Below, piece by piece: positions 55,890-64,000 of a DNA stretch of 64,000 nt. The stretch is from Pelagomonas calceolata (Eukaryota; Sar; Pelagophyceae; Pelagomonadales; Pelagomonadaceae): NCBI GenBank assembly GCA_918797485.1, contig CAKKNE010000003.1:930001-994000 (forward strand), given 5' to 3'. Under the pieces are notes generated by a model that was given only the letters and a program-made list of their open reading frames with translations, did no database searches and was not told where the DNA came from. Both the position numbers and the translations under genes were made by a program. The first letter of the stretch is position 1; each line of letters begins with the position of its first letter.

Positions 55890-56255
55890 ATGGCGTCGCC
55901 GCCGCGAAGCTACGGCGCGACATCAACCGACACGCGACCAGTGAATACAGCCGAGTACGAACGACTCCTGGGCGACGCCGTCTCGGGCATTGAGCGAACG
56001 GAGGCGTTGGGACATACGACGCTGGGGAAGATCCGGCGGCAGCACGAGACAATTGGTTATGCCGCGCGACGCTCCGACGACACGCGGCGCATCACGCAAG
56101 ACGCAAAAAAGAGTTTGCGAGCGTTGTATTGCAGACTGCTTCGCGAGAAGCTGTGCTTGTCGACGACGATCGCGATACTGTTTACGGTCGACGTGTTCCT
56201 GTTCTACCTGCTCCTGCGGCACGGCGGCAAGTTCCGGAGCGACGACGACTCGTAG
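55890..56255 (+). CDS. Qb-type SNARE (Vti1/Bos1-like)
   Basis: 121 residues from ATG 55890. A SNARE motif runs through residues ~22-84 (LLGDAVSGIERTEALGHTTL then GKIRRQHETIGYAARRSDDT, with a central Gln in RRQHE). A single C-terminal membrane anchor follows (LSTTIAILFTVDVFLFYLLL). The lack of an N-terminal Habc domain makes it shorter than typical Vti1. It would act in vesicle fusion at Golgi or endosome membranes. Assignment to Qb rather than another class is tentative. Confidence 0.75.
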   Translation: MASPPRSYGATSTDTRPVNTAEYERLLGDAVSGIERTEALGHTTLGKIRRQHETIGYAARRSDDTRRITQDAKKSLRALYCRLLREKLCLSTTIAILFTVDVFLFYLLLRHGGKFRSDDDS

Positions 56256-56363
56256 AGCACGCCATCGCTGCGATCGTTGCTTTGCTTAGAGCTAGGCCGC
56301 CTAGCCGCGGAGCCGACGCCTCCCCTGCGTGACCGCACGCCCGCCCCGCCCCCGCCCCTCATA

Positions 56364-56403
56364 CGCCGTCGCCCCGAGTGTTAGCTCGGAGGCGACGACG
56401 GCG
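56364..56403. terminator. Strong GC hairpin in a convergent spacer
   Basis: CGCCGTCGCC then CCGAG, loop TGTTAG, CTCGG and GGCGACGACGGCG form a long stem with small bulges. It sits ~110 bp after the SNARE stop and ~140 bp before the stop of the convergent glycosyltransferase gene. A 3'-end structure is possible. Confidence 0.35.
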
Positions 56404-56545
56404 AGGGGGGAGCAGGCAGGACGCCGAAAATCACCCCAAGGCCGCGCCGGTGGCGCATCGGGGGCCGCCTCGGGAAAGCTAAATGTAGTGTGCTTGTATT
56501 TACAATAAATTTAGGTCACTAGGGAGGAGGGAGAAGTATGCAAAG

Positions 56546-58162
56546 TCAGGAGTTCTCGGAGAGCCGCCGCCGGAAGCGCGCCGCGGACGTCGCCGGCAGC
56601 GTGAGCGTCGCCGCCGTCTCGCGCAGGCCCTCTAATTTAACCACGTCGCACTCGACGTAGTCCTCGAAAGGGTTGGAGGGGACGAGGTTGATGGGCAGCG
56701 GGTCGACCTCGGCCAGGTCGAAGCGTCTTATGGATGCGAGGTTCTGGCGAAAAACAATGCACCCGCGTCCCACGAGCGAGCCGGCCCAGCGCACGCGCCG
56801 CGCGGGTGGTCTCAGCCACGACATCAACCGTCCCGACGAGCACTTTACGATGTTCGACAGACCCCGTAAATAAAGAGCGTAGACCTCAACAAATAAACGG
56901 AGCACGCACCCCACGAAAAGAGCCAGCAGCAACAGTATATAGGAAGGCCTTCTCCCATCGTCGCACGAGACGGTCTCGACGAGCTCGGAAATCGTCGCAC
57001 CCTGTCTTTCAGCGTCGAGAGCTGCCCTCCTAACTCGCTCGGGGTCGCGCCGCAGCGGCTCCAATGCTCTGACCGCCGTCTGAACTAACGCCGCAGCATC
57101 ATTGGAGGCGTAATCCAATAACGCGCCCCGGTCCGAACAGTACAACGCTGGACTATCTTCCTCCTTCGAATCTTCTCCAGATAAAGAAGACCAGCGCGGG
57201 CTCGCCGAGACCTGATCGACGAAGCCCGGCCCGCGCTGGACCAGGGCCGGCGTGCCGACGGCCGCCGCCTCGGCGCAGGTGTTCCCGAACGTTTCAAAAT
57301 CAGAAGCCGAGGCCAGGAAATCTGCCGCGGCATACGAGCACGCTAATTCCCTTCCCCGTCTTCTCATGCCCCGCACCACATGCACACCTTTATGGGGGTC
57401 GTGCCACTGTTGTATTTCCCTCGCTATGGACTCGTCGGCGGCGTCTCCTATCAATGATAACGACACGTCGGGCAGTTGTCTCACGCATCGTACGAGCAAC
57501 CCAATGCGCTTCTCGGCGGACCAGCGGCCCGCGTACAATAACAACACTGTGGCACCGTGACCGTCCGTGAGGCGCCGCCTTTCAGCCGCGATCTCGTCCT
57601 CCGTTAAATCGATGCGCAGGTCGGAAGTATGAGGAGGCCGGTACGTCCACACGTTCTTGGCGGCTCTAATAACGCCGCGATCAGCTAGAATTCGAGCGAA
57701 GGACGGCGACGTCGTCGCGCAGGCCGCCGATAAATAGGCCGTGCACGCCTGGGACGCGGAAGCTAAGGAAGGCACCCCTCCTGGTAATTTGGAACCGTCC
57801 GTATGAATCGAATACAGTAAAGGCACGCGCGCCGCCCGGCATAGCAGCGCAATATTAACATCGTTAAATAAATCCGTCACGACGACGCAGCGCGGCCTCT
57901 TCTCCGACCGCAGCCGCCGCCAGAGCCGCATCGTCCACAGCGATGACGGCGCGTCGGTAAGTGTCCGCGGGAAGAAGGGGTGGACGACGCGCGGGATGCG
58001 CTGGCCTTCGTCTTGCGCGTCGACGGTCCACACGTCGACGAGCCAGCCGCTCCTTCGCAATTCGTTGACGTAGTTCGCCCAGCGCGGCGCGACGCCGCCG
58101 GCGCCGACGACGTCGGTCGTCGAGGGGACGGCCACTAAGACGCGGCGTTGCGTTGCGTCCAT
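56546..58162 (-). CDS. GT4-family glycosyltransferase (SQD2-like)
   Basis: 538 residues from ATG 58162. The N-terminal domain has STTDVVGAGGVAPRWANYVN and YSIHTDGS. The C-terminal Rossmann half has LLLYAGRWSAEKRIGLLVRC, LSLIGDA, and the donor-site motif DFETFGNTCAEAAAVGTPAL with the E-x7-E spacing of GT4. The order and motifs resemble sulfoquinovosyl-/UDP-sugar:diacylglycerol transferases (SQD2), but no plastid signal is seen. A hydrophobic segment near residue 410 (SYILLLLALFVGCVLRLF) followed by ~110 extra residues is unusual for the family and suggests membrane attachment. Acceptor unknown. Confidence 0.8.
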   Translation of the reverse strand: MDATQRRVLVAVPSTTDVVGAGGVAPRWANYVNELRRSGWLVDVWTVDAQDEGQRIPRVVHPFFPRTLTDAPSSLWTMRLWRRLRSEKRPRCVVVTDLFNDVNIALLCRAARVPLLYSIHTDGSKLPGGVPSLASASQACTAYLSAACATTSPSFARILADRGVIRAAKNVWTYRPPHTSDLRIDLTEDEIAAERRRLTDGHGATVLLLYAGRWSAEKRIGLLVRCVRQLPDVSLSLIGDAADESIAREIQQWHDPHKGVHVVRGMRRRGRELACSYAAADFLASASDFETFGNTCAEAAAVGTPALVQRGPGFVDQVSASPRWSSLSGEDSKEEDSPALYCSDRGALLDYASNDAAALVQTAVRALEPLRRDPERVRRAALDAERQGATISELVETVSCDDGRRPSYILLLLALFVGCVLRLFVEVYALYLRGLSNIVKCSSGRLMSWLRPPARRVRWAGSLVGRGCIVFRQNLASIRRFDLAEVDPLPINLVPSNPFEDYVECDVVKLEGLRETAATLTLPATSAARFRRRLSENS

Positions 58163-58369
58163 GGCGTTGCGCTCGACGACTCACACTGAGTGTGGTCACT
58201 CTCAGAGTTGGAGCGGTTATGCGCTATCGCTGCGAACTTTCGGGCTGCCGCAGCGAGCGAGACGGCTGTCGAAGTCAGACGAGCAGCCGAAACCGAGCGC
58301 TGGCGCAACACGCGCGTATTGCGAGATGCAAATGTGGTTCCGCCCGAGCTCGTGATGCTAGTACCTTTA

Positions 58370-58455
58370 CATTCAAGGAATCGAACCGGATCTCAGGGCT
58401 GAAGTGAGCTATTGAGCTCCCGCCCTCCGAGCTAGGCCATACAAGAGCTAGGGTG
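58370..58455 (-). other. tRNA-like sequence with perfect A and B boxes
   Basis: On the - strand TGGCCTAGCTCGG fits the Pol III A box and GGTTCGATTCC the B box, ~50 bp apart. A GAGC/GCTC anticodon-like stem and a CTCA/TGAG variable-arm-like stem lie between. T-arm and acceptor stems do not pair, so a tRNA pseudogene or tRNA-derived element is more likely than an active tRNA. It lies in the 310-bp spacer between two - strand genes, which otherwise shows nothing. Confidence 0.45.
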
Positions 58456-58471
58456 ATGTATAAACACATAC

Positions 58472-60553
58472 TTAGAGCGCCGCCAGCGCCTCCACCACCT
58501 CGCCCGGCGCCGCCGGCCGCCCGCTGAAGTGGACGACCCTATCACCAACTCCGAAGGCGACGGGCACCGCGGGGCAGGGTTCTAGAATAGGACTCGTCGC
58601 CGTCGCGGCCCCGCCACACGTATATAAACGAATATCGGTGAAGACGTCTCGCTCCTCGAGCGCCCACTGTCGGACGACGGGCTCGACGCCGGCGATGAGG
58701 GGCGCGACGTGTGCCGCGGCGGCGTGGTCCGACCCGAGGAACAGCTCTAAATACGTCGTGACGCGGCTCGGCACCTTCAGTAGAGACGCCATTTTCGCGA
58801 GCACATCTCCCACCCAGTTGCGCGACTTGAAGGTCGGCAGGTTGACGTAGCACTCGCAGCCGCCGTGGCCGCCGTGGCCGTGGCCGTGGCCGTGGTCGTG
58901 CGCATGGGCCTCACTCGCGCCATGGTCGTGCGCGTGTGCCTCGCCGTGCTCGTGGTGCGAGTGGCAGTCGCCGTCGTGGCAGTGCTCGCCTGAACCTTTC
59001 TCGACCGCGACGCCGCACAAATCCCGCGGGAACTGGCCCGGCCCGTCGCCCAGGACGACGTCGCACGTGAACGGCGACGCGAACACCATCGTGGCGAAGG
59101 GCATGTACTCCAAAGGTAGATCGGCCTCGAGCGCCGGCAGCCAGCTCTTTCCTACCTGAGGTAACAGGTCGGAGGCCGTCGCGTTCTTCCGCACCGTGTC
59201 TAATACGGCGTTCCTCGCCGTGAGACGCGTCGCGTTCACCTCCAGTGTAGTGAGCGTCCCTCCGTCGATGGCCTCCAATACCTCGACATAGGCTCTATCA
59301 TCATACCTATTGTAGCCGGCCATCTGGAAGAAAGCTAAAAATAACTGCAGCTGGTACTTCATAGGTAACTTTTCTAAGTGAGAATAGGTATGGCTCTCGA
59401 CGATCGTATACTTGATGTAGGTCCAGAAGCCCGTGTTCGGGAACTGCGCGCGCCATTTTCGGGATAAGTAGTCTCTAGTACCATGACAAGTCGCCTCCGA
59501 TCTTTTATACATGAAGTAGGGCACGTCGCGCCACGAGAACTCGGCTATTCTGAACTCGAGGCGCGCCGTCGGCACGAAGACGACCCTTCTATTTTGAGCT
59601 TTCAGCGATAGGATCATGTCCAGGTACTCCAAGGTATAAGCAGCGTGGGGATCGACCAGATCGCCGATCGCGGCCGTTCGCACCACAAAGCCGTGGTCTT
59701 CCAGGAAATCAGTTTGATCGCCTTCCGGGAAGTCTCGTCCTCTGTTTAGTGCTCTCGCAATAGAATGGTCGTGCCGCACGTACCCGTCCTGCCACCTGAG
59801 TTTCGTTTGCGTGGCGTGTGCTGCTAGGGAGCCGTCTGATTTAGATTCGTAGAGCATCGGCGCGGCGACGACGTACGTAGAATCTCGCGCTTGGAGCGCT
59901 CCCACGAGTTCACAAGCGAAGTGCGGGTCGAGGGCGTAGCCGTCGTTGTCTGCGCGGGAGTACTATTATTGCGGGAACGCGTCGATGGCGTCAGAGGCGC
60001 TCTCGCCGCGACGCGGTGACGAGTTCGTGCCCCCCCACGCCATCGCCGCGACGCAGAAATCGGACGCCGACAAGCGACGCAAAAGCAACGCGAACTCCGT
60101 CTTGATGAGACCGACCGAATCGGACCAGCCGCGCATCGGTGATGACGAAGGCGGTAAGGGTACCGTCGTGACGTCGCGCCACGGCGCCAAATCCACCTGC
60201 AAACCAGAAGGATCGCAGGCCGTCAGGTTTGGATAAGTCAGTATTAATGATGTACTAGTACCGACGACGGGCTCCAATGCTTTCACGAAGCCCGGCATCT
60301 GGCTACACGCGTCCTTGACGGTCACTACTACTGTTAGTTTTTCTGCTAAATCGTCGCAGGCGTACTTCGGCGGCAGCGGGGCCGGCGTGCTTGAGGAAAA
60401 GAGGTTGCGGCCTACTTTAAGTAGGGGCAGGTCCAGCGACGTGAGCAAAAGTTGAAACGCGACGGCGGCCAGGACTGCGAGGACGACTTTGGCGCGCGAG
60501 ATTTGGCTCTTTTGGCTAGCAGTTGCGCGCCGCGCGCTGCGGGTGGCAACCAT
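58472..60553 (-). CDS. Type II membrane glycosyltransferase-like protein with His-rich insert, two exons
   Basis: Exons 60079..60553 and 58472..59949 join in phase across a 129-bp intron (59950..60078) to 650 residues. The N-terminus has one anchor (AKVVLAVLAAVAFQLLLTSL). A GT2-like nucleotide-sugar domain follows (LTVVVTVKDACSQMPGFVKA). The splice creates EFALLLHNDGYALDPHFACE, a normal donor-binding turn, which supports the join. Later come LDMILSLKAQNRRVVFVPTA and SWRDVPYFMYKRSEATCHGT. Residues ~455-500 hold a histidine cluster (HCHDGDCHSHHEHGE, AHAHDHGHGHGHGGHGGCEC), then a C-terminal domain of unknown fold. The cluster probably binds metal. Golgi location inferred. Confidence 0.65.
59950..60078 (-). 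repeat. Intron with inverted GCGTCGCGGCGATGGCG words
   Basis: Contains GTCGCGGCGATGGCGTGG, CGCGTCGCGGCGAGAGCG and GACGCCATCGACGCG. This is the same composition as other non-introner introns here. No inverted ends of the CTGTGTGG type. Confidence 0.5.
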
Positions 60554-60833
60554 TGCAGCGATGGCGTGAGCGCGGCGCTTTTTGCTGCTGCAAAACAAGC
60601 TCAGCTGTAAAATTCAAAATACGTCGCGGATTCGCAGAGTTAGCGGCTCTGGCTGAGCACGGGCAAAGATTGGTGTACTGCCGAACTTCTGACCGTAGCT
60701 GACGATCAATGCGTACGCGCGCGCAGCTTAATGCTGCGCTGAATCTGCAGGGGCGGGTGCGGGTTTTAGTCGTCCGTGCGCGCGACTTTTGAATTCCGAT
60801 TTTTTTGGTGCTGTTTCAGTACTTACATACATA
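60554..60833. other. Spacer without a recognised gene
   Basis: 280 bp between two - strand genes. GTTAGCGGCTCTGGCTGAGC near 60640 may be a decayed CTAG palindrome; nothing else is seen. Confidence 0.35.
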
Positions 60834-61844
60834 TCACACAACCTCCCCGCCCTCCGCGCCGACGGGAACGTGAGGCCTCCGCGTCGTCGTCTCGCGCGAG
60901 GCGACGACGACCGCCGCTCCGACGAGCACGGTGGCGCCGGCTTCCCGCCAGCCGAACCCGCCCAGCCCGAAGCAAACGGCGATCAGCGCGGTGAGGGGCG
61001 GCTGGACGGCGTTGTATAGCACCAGCGTCGCCGAGTCGACGAAGCGGTTCGCATACGCGCGCAGTGAGTAGCCCACCGTCGAGCTGAGTATAGTAGCGTA
61101 CGCCAACGCAGCTAGCGCGTCCGGCCGCGACAGGCGCCGCCGCTGCGCCGCCCCGAACGGCTTTTCGACGCCAAGTAATGTGTCGACCACCGCCGCGACT
61201 GCGAGGACGCTCGCGGCGACGGGAAGCGCGTGTGCGGTGACCGTGATCGGGCCCCACGGTTCGTCTCGGGAACGTCGTTCGTCGAGGAACGGCGGTTCGT
61301 CCGAGGCGTCGCCGCCGCGCACGAGCGTCCGCTGCAGGAGGCAGTAAGCGGCGATGCCGACGCCCTGGCAGAAAAGGAGCGCGCAGCCCAGCAGATTTGG
61401 CCGCACGCCACCGCTCGCTTCGAGAAGCAGAACGCCGGCGCCCGCGAGGAGCGCGGCGGCGGCGCGGCGCCGCGTCATGGGCTCGAGGCCCAGCGCGGCA
61501 CCCATAATCGCTGCGGTGGTCGGCTCGACGGCCTGGAAGATGCCAGCCGTCGTCGCCGAGGTGAGCGCCACGCCCGTCGCGAAACAGAGCTGATACGCGC
61601 CGAGGACCAACCCGAGCGCGACCAATCGAGCCCGCTCGTGTTTTGTCGAGGGCAGCCGAATCCCACCTTCGAGGTGAGCAGCCCACGCGTACGTCAGCGG
61701 GATCGCCGCCAGCTCTCGACACAGACTGAACGCGACGGGGCTTAGCGACGCGAGCGCTCGGGCCAAGAGCACATTGTAGCCGCTGTAAATCAGTGCAGCG
61801 GCGAGGAGGGCCGCGTGCGCGCGCCGACGCGATGTCGTGAGCAT
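60834..61844 (-). CDS. EamA/DMT-superfamily transporter
   Basis: 336 residues from ATG 61844 with about ten hydrophobic segments in two EamA halves: AALLAAALIYSGYNVLLARA, GVALTSATTAGIFQAVEPTT, then LAYATILSSTVGYSLRAYAN and LYNAVQPPLTALIAVCFGLG. The pattern A..a.f....P....l at each half is typical of drug/metabolite transporters. A polar insert with GGDASDEPPFLDERRSRDEP separates the halves. Substrate and membrane are unknown. It ends in the spacer after the His-rich glycosyltransferase start and is divergent from the methyltransferase. Confidence 0.88.
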   Translation of the reverse strand: MLTTSRRRAHAALLAAALIYSGYNVLLARALASLSPVAFSLCRELAAIPLTYAWAAHLEGGIRLPSTKHERARLVALGLVLGAYQLCFATGVALTSATTAGIFQAVEPTTAAIMGAALGLEPMTRRRAAAALLAGAGVLLLEASGGVRPNLLGCALLFCQGVGIAAYCLLQRTLVRGGDASDEPPFLDERRSRDEPWGPITVTAHALPVAASVLAVAAVVDTLLGVEKPFGAAQRRRLSRPDALAALAYATILSSTVGYSLRAYANRFVDSATLVLYNAVQPPLTALIAVCFGLGGFGWREAGATVLVGAAVVVASRETTTRRPHVPVGAEGGEVV

Positions 61845-62020
61845 TTATGCGACGACGCGGCAGCGTCGAGCGCTCCAATCTGTGGATCAGTTTCTAAACT
61901 GGCAGCAACGCAAGGACCAACGCTGCGCAGCGGTGAGCTGCTGTCTAGAGATGTGTTTCACGTCCGAGGACGCTACGTGTTCAGCCGGCAGCTCAAACCC
62001 CCAAAGTTGGGAAGAGCAGA

Positions 62021-62044
62021 GCTAGCGTCGTGTAAGGCACTAGC
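62021..62044 (-). promoter_or_regulatory. Copy 14 of the dispersed CTAG palindrome
   Basis: Reads GCTAGCGTCGTG then TAAGGCACTAGC. It lies in the divergent spacer between the transporter (start 61844) and the methyltransferase (start 62094), only 50 bp from the latter. Confidence 0.6.
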
Positions 62045-62093
62045 AAGCTCTGCGCGATTGGGAGGCTGCCCAACAGACGCCATCGACGCGAGA

Positions 62094-62900
62094 ATGGAGC
62101 CCTCGAAATCATTAAGAGAAGCCGTCGCCGCCATGGCCGGGCCGGGAGCCGAATTGAGGTACGAGGAGGCGCCGCGCCAGGCCATGCAGCGCCCGATGCC
62201 CAAGGACTGCTGGGCCGTCAACGCGTGCGCGCGGCCGGCGGGCCACTGGGGCGATAGCGAGTGGTACGATTTGCAACTCGAAAGGAGGCTGCCTCTCGTC
62301 GGACCCATGTTGAATGAAGTGGTCTGCGCGCTGCCTCCTCTCGGAAATGGCCGGGTCTGTGATGTGGGATGCGGCACTGGACGGTGCGCCGTTGAGATCA
62401 GGAAGGCCTATCTCCGCTGTACCTTGTGTTTATTGGATGCGGATAAGGACAGGGTCGAGACAGCCAAAAACAGAGTGGCAGAACCGGTAGAGGTGATAGT
62501 GGAGCCGTTCGTGGTCGGAGCACCATCCTTACCGGGGGCGCCCTACGACTGCGTCACTTTAGTGTTAGCGCTGAGGCATTCGACAAGACCGGCGCCGCAC
62601 TACGCCGAAAGGCTAGGATTGCCATTACATACGGGCACCGTCGAGGAGAGCTATCGCGCCGCTCTGACGACAATCTTCTGCTCGCTGCGGCCGGGCGGCA
62701 CGTTGTTGATTGGAGACCAGGTCGCGGCGGGCCACCCGTCGGTGTACAACCAATGTAAATTACTGGAGGACTGCGGCTTCGAGCACGTTGATATTGCCTG
62801 GCGCGACCGCGACTTTTTCGTGATTGGGGCCGCGGCGCCGGCGGACGACCCGGAGCCGAGTTGGTTTCGCGGGGAGGGCGGGCCGCGGTTGCCGGCGTAA
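62094..62900 (+). CDS. SAM-dependent methyltransferase
   Basis: 268 residues from ATG 62094. Motif I GRVCDVGCGTGRCAVEI, then LCLLDADKDRVETAKNRV (acidic loop after beta 2), YDCVTLVLALRH (motif IV region) and LRPGGTLLIGDQVAAGHPSV (motif VI) are those of class I methyltransferases. The C-terminus ends FFVIGAAAPADDPEPSWF. The substrate cannot be read from sequence. The open frame upstream to 61815 lacks an ATG nearer than 62094 that would fit; the CTAG palindrome lies inside that upstream stretch, which supports the later start. Confidence 0.85.
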   Translation: MEPSKSLREAVAAMAGPGAELRYEEAPRQAMQRPMPKDCWAVNACARPAGHWGDSEWYDLQLERRLPLVGPMLNEVVCALPPLGNGRVCDVGCGTGRCAVEIRKAYLRCTLCLLDADKDRVETAKNRVAEPVEVIVEPFVVGAPSLPGAPYDCVTLVLALRHSTRPAPHYAERLGLPLHTGTVEESYRAALTTIFCSLRPGGTLLIGDQVAAGHPSVYNQCKLLEDCGFEHVDIAWRDRDFFVIGAAAPADDPEPSWFRGEGGPRLPA

Positions 62901-62976
62901 GTTGTTTTCGTCATTTGCGGTTTAAGAGAAGCGATTCTCTACAGCGATTCGAGCCGTAAGGACTGGATCCCTTATT

Positions 62977-62995
62977 TCTAGTGTGTCACGCTAGA
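62977..62995 (+). promoter_or_regulatory. Copy 15 (shortened) of the dispersed CTAG palindrome
   Basis: Reads TCTAGTGTGTCACGCTAGA. It is 130-145 bp upstream of the DUF1995-like gene, in the tandem spacer after the methyltransferase. Confidence 0.45.
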
Positions 62996-63124
62996 TCATT
63001 ATGATAGCAGATTTGCAGAGCAACGAGGTGAAAAGAAGTGCACGTTGAACGAGCAGATCTTGGATAATAGTCAAGAGAAAGATTGTTCTCACTGCTGCTT
63101 GCTGCTGCGAGCCCGACGCCATCG

Positions 63125-64000
63125 ATGCGACCCTCAGCCATGCAGCTCGCGCTGCTCTGCCTCGGCGCCTCGGCGCTGGTCCCGCCGACGCAACGGAGAC
63201 CACCGACCGCGCTACGAGCGAAGGCCGAGGCCTTTGTCACAGAAAACGCCCCGGACCTCCTCAAGGAGATCGTCATGAAAAGAACAAGTTTGGGCGAGGA
63301 CGCGCGGCGGAACAACGCGCGCACGGGCGGATCTGTAAAACTAGAGCACGTGACGCTCGACAAGATCGATGGAAATGGCCTCGCGTTCACGTGCTCCGTG
63401 AAAAGAAGAGCGGGCGGCTTCGGCGGGGGGTTTAGTACAGAAGACGAAACGACCACCGCGAATTGGGGCGACTTACTAGAATGCGGCTGGGAGGCGGACC
63501 AGTGCGAGGTCGATCCCGACGGCGCGACGGCGCAAAGGAGATTGATGCAGGTCGCCTGTTCTCTGGGGTTGAATGGGGATGCCGCTAGGTTGCTCTCGAC
63601 GGAATTTCCGGGCGGGTTGGGCGACGCGGGCGCGCTCCCGGACAACCTGTGGTTGAACAACATTCCCGCGTCGAAGGAAGCACGAAGTCACTTGGGAGAT
63701 GCGGTCTGCGACGCTGTCGTACAAGCGATCCTCGAGGACGCGCCGACGCTCCAAGTCACGGTGAAGCCGCCCGAGCGCGGCCCTGCGTGGCAATCAACCT
63801 GTGAGTCGGGAGCTTTTCGCGTCGATGGCGTGAGCGCCGCGAAATTTGATTTCCACGCAGGCTCGACCCGGAGATGGACACTTATAGAATAGGCACGTTA
63901 CTGGAGCTCGCCCGCCACCTGGCTTTTAGGGTTATCGAGGGCACGGGCCGAAAAGTGAGGATATGCGTGCAGGCGCCGATGGGCGAGGGCATCTTCAGCG
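63125..64000 (+). CDS. DUF1995-like plastid protein, partial, two exons visible
   Basis: Exon 1 63125..63786 (or ATG 63140), exon 2 from 63861 past the right edge. The N-terminus MQLALLCLGASALVPPTQRR then PPTALRAKA is signal peptide plus transit-like sequence. The splice joins VKPPERGPA to LDPEMDTYRIGTLLELARHL then AFRVIEGTG and RICVQAPMGEGIFS, a DUF1995-like segment. The unspliced frame would stop at 63892, but the phase-shifted exon 2 stays open to the edge, which supports the intron. Family members are plastid proteins of uncertain function. Incomplete at the 3' end. Confidence 0.65.
63785..63860 (+). mobile_element. Introner F
   Basis: Ends are CTGCGTGGCAATCAA and TTGATTTCCACGCAG, inverted repeats with one mismatch in 15; element 63783-63860. 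The donor GTGGCAATC is inside the left end and the acceptor is CACGCAG. Flanking 8-mers GCGCGGCC and GCTCGACC match at 6 of 8, consistent with an ageing target duplication. The interior has GCGTCGATGGCGTG. Confidence 0.75.

Noticed and set aside
1-64000. CRISPR arrays, operons and ribosome-binding sites
   Set aside because: The window is eukaryotic, with spliceosomal introns and no regularly spaced short repeats of CRISPR type.

Overview
The window is nuclear DNA of a eukaryotic microalga, most likely a pelagophyte close to Aureococcus. It is GC-rich and very compact, with about 40 protein genes in 64 kb and short spacers. Several genes carry one to four small GT-AG introns. Some proteins begin with a signal peptide followed by an AFAP/AFATP-like motif, the plastid-entry signature of algae with secondary red plastids. 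Six introns have ends related to CTGTGTGGAAATCAA in inverted orientation, and one of these is flanked by a perfect 8-bp target-site duplication. These are hallmarks of the transposon-like introner elements described from Aureococcus. The TPR tail of the gene at 43.3-44.5 kb also looks like the kinesin-light-chain-type tails that I recall as abundant in Aureococcus. The organism call is inference; no marker gene is present.

Layout. 0-10.4 kb: partial mitochondrial ribosomal protein L24, guanylate-binding-protein GTPase, UBP-type zinc finger protein, MYG1, TXNDC9, SpoU methyltransferase, RAP-domain protein. 10.4-22.6 kb: a large NHL/SH2 protein, Mpv17-family protein, Gfo/Idh/MocA oxidoreductase, a two-TM protein, a coiled-coil protein, centrin, a plastid-type membrane protein and a GRDP/DUF1399-like gene holding the best introner. 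23.4-28.8 kb: nicotinate phosphoribosyltransferase (four exons), then 3.1 kb without a confident gene, containing a ~150-bp periodic repeat field and a tRNA-like 3' end. 28.8-34.7 kb: histone stem-loop binding protein, a HEAT-like gene with a copied SLBP tail, an F-box-like gene, a Tat-type PsbP-like lumen protein and an unknown gene. 35-44.5 kb: Myb plus homeodomain protein, a five-exon nuclear protein, an ABM-domain protein, a 1.1-kb inverted-repeat-bounded gap, a two-RRM protein and an ankyrin/TPR gene. 44.7-64 kb: glycosyltransferase/WD-like protein, a secreted or plastid protein, PRP38-like splicing factor, SDR-like protein, FYVE-lipase-FYVE protein, ankyrin-SUMO-like protein, a SNARE, two glycosyltransferases, a DMT transporter, a methyltransferase and a partial DUF1995 protein.

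How it fits together. There are no operons. Many genes lie head to head, and most head-to-head spacers carry one copy of a ~24-bp imperfect palindrome that I do not recognise. It begins GCTAGTGT, has TTACAG in the middle and ends CCGCTAGC. Fifteen full or partial copies occur, all in spacers and mostly within 400 bp of a start codon. This is the most interesting undescribed signal in the window, and a core promoter or bidirectional promoter element is the simplest reading. A second dispersed word, GCCATCGCCGCGA or its variant GCCATCGACGCGA, fills introns and 3' spacers. Gene structures with introns were inferred from reading frame, splice-site phase and family conservation, not from transcripts.
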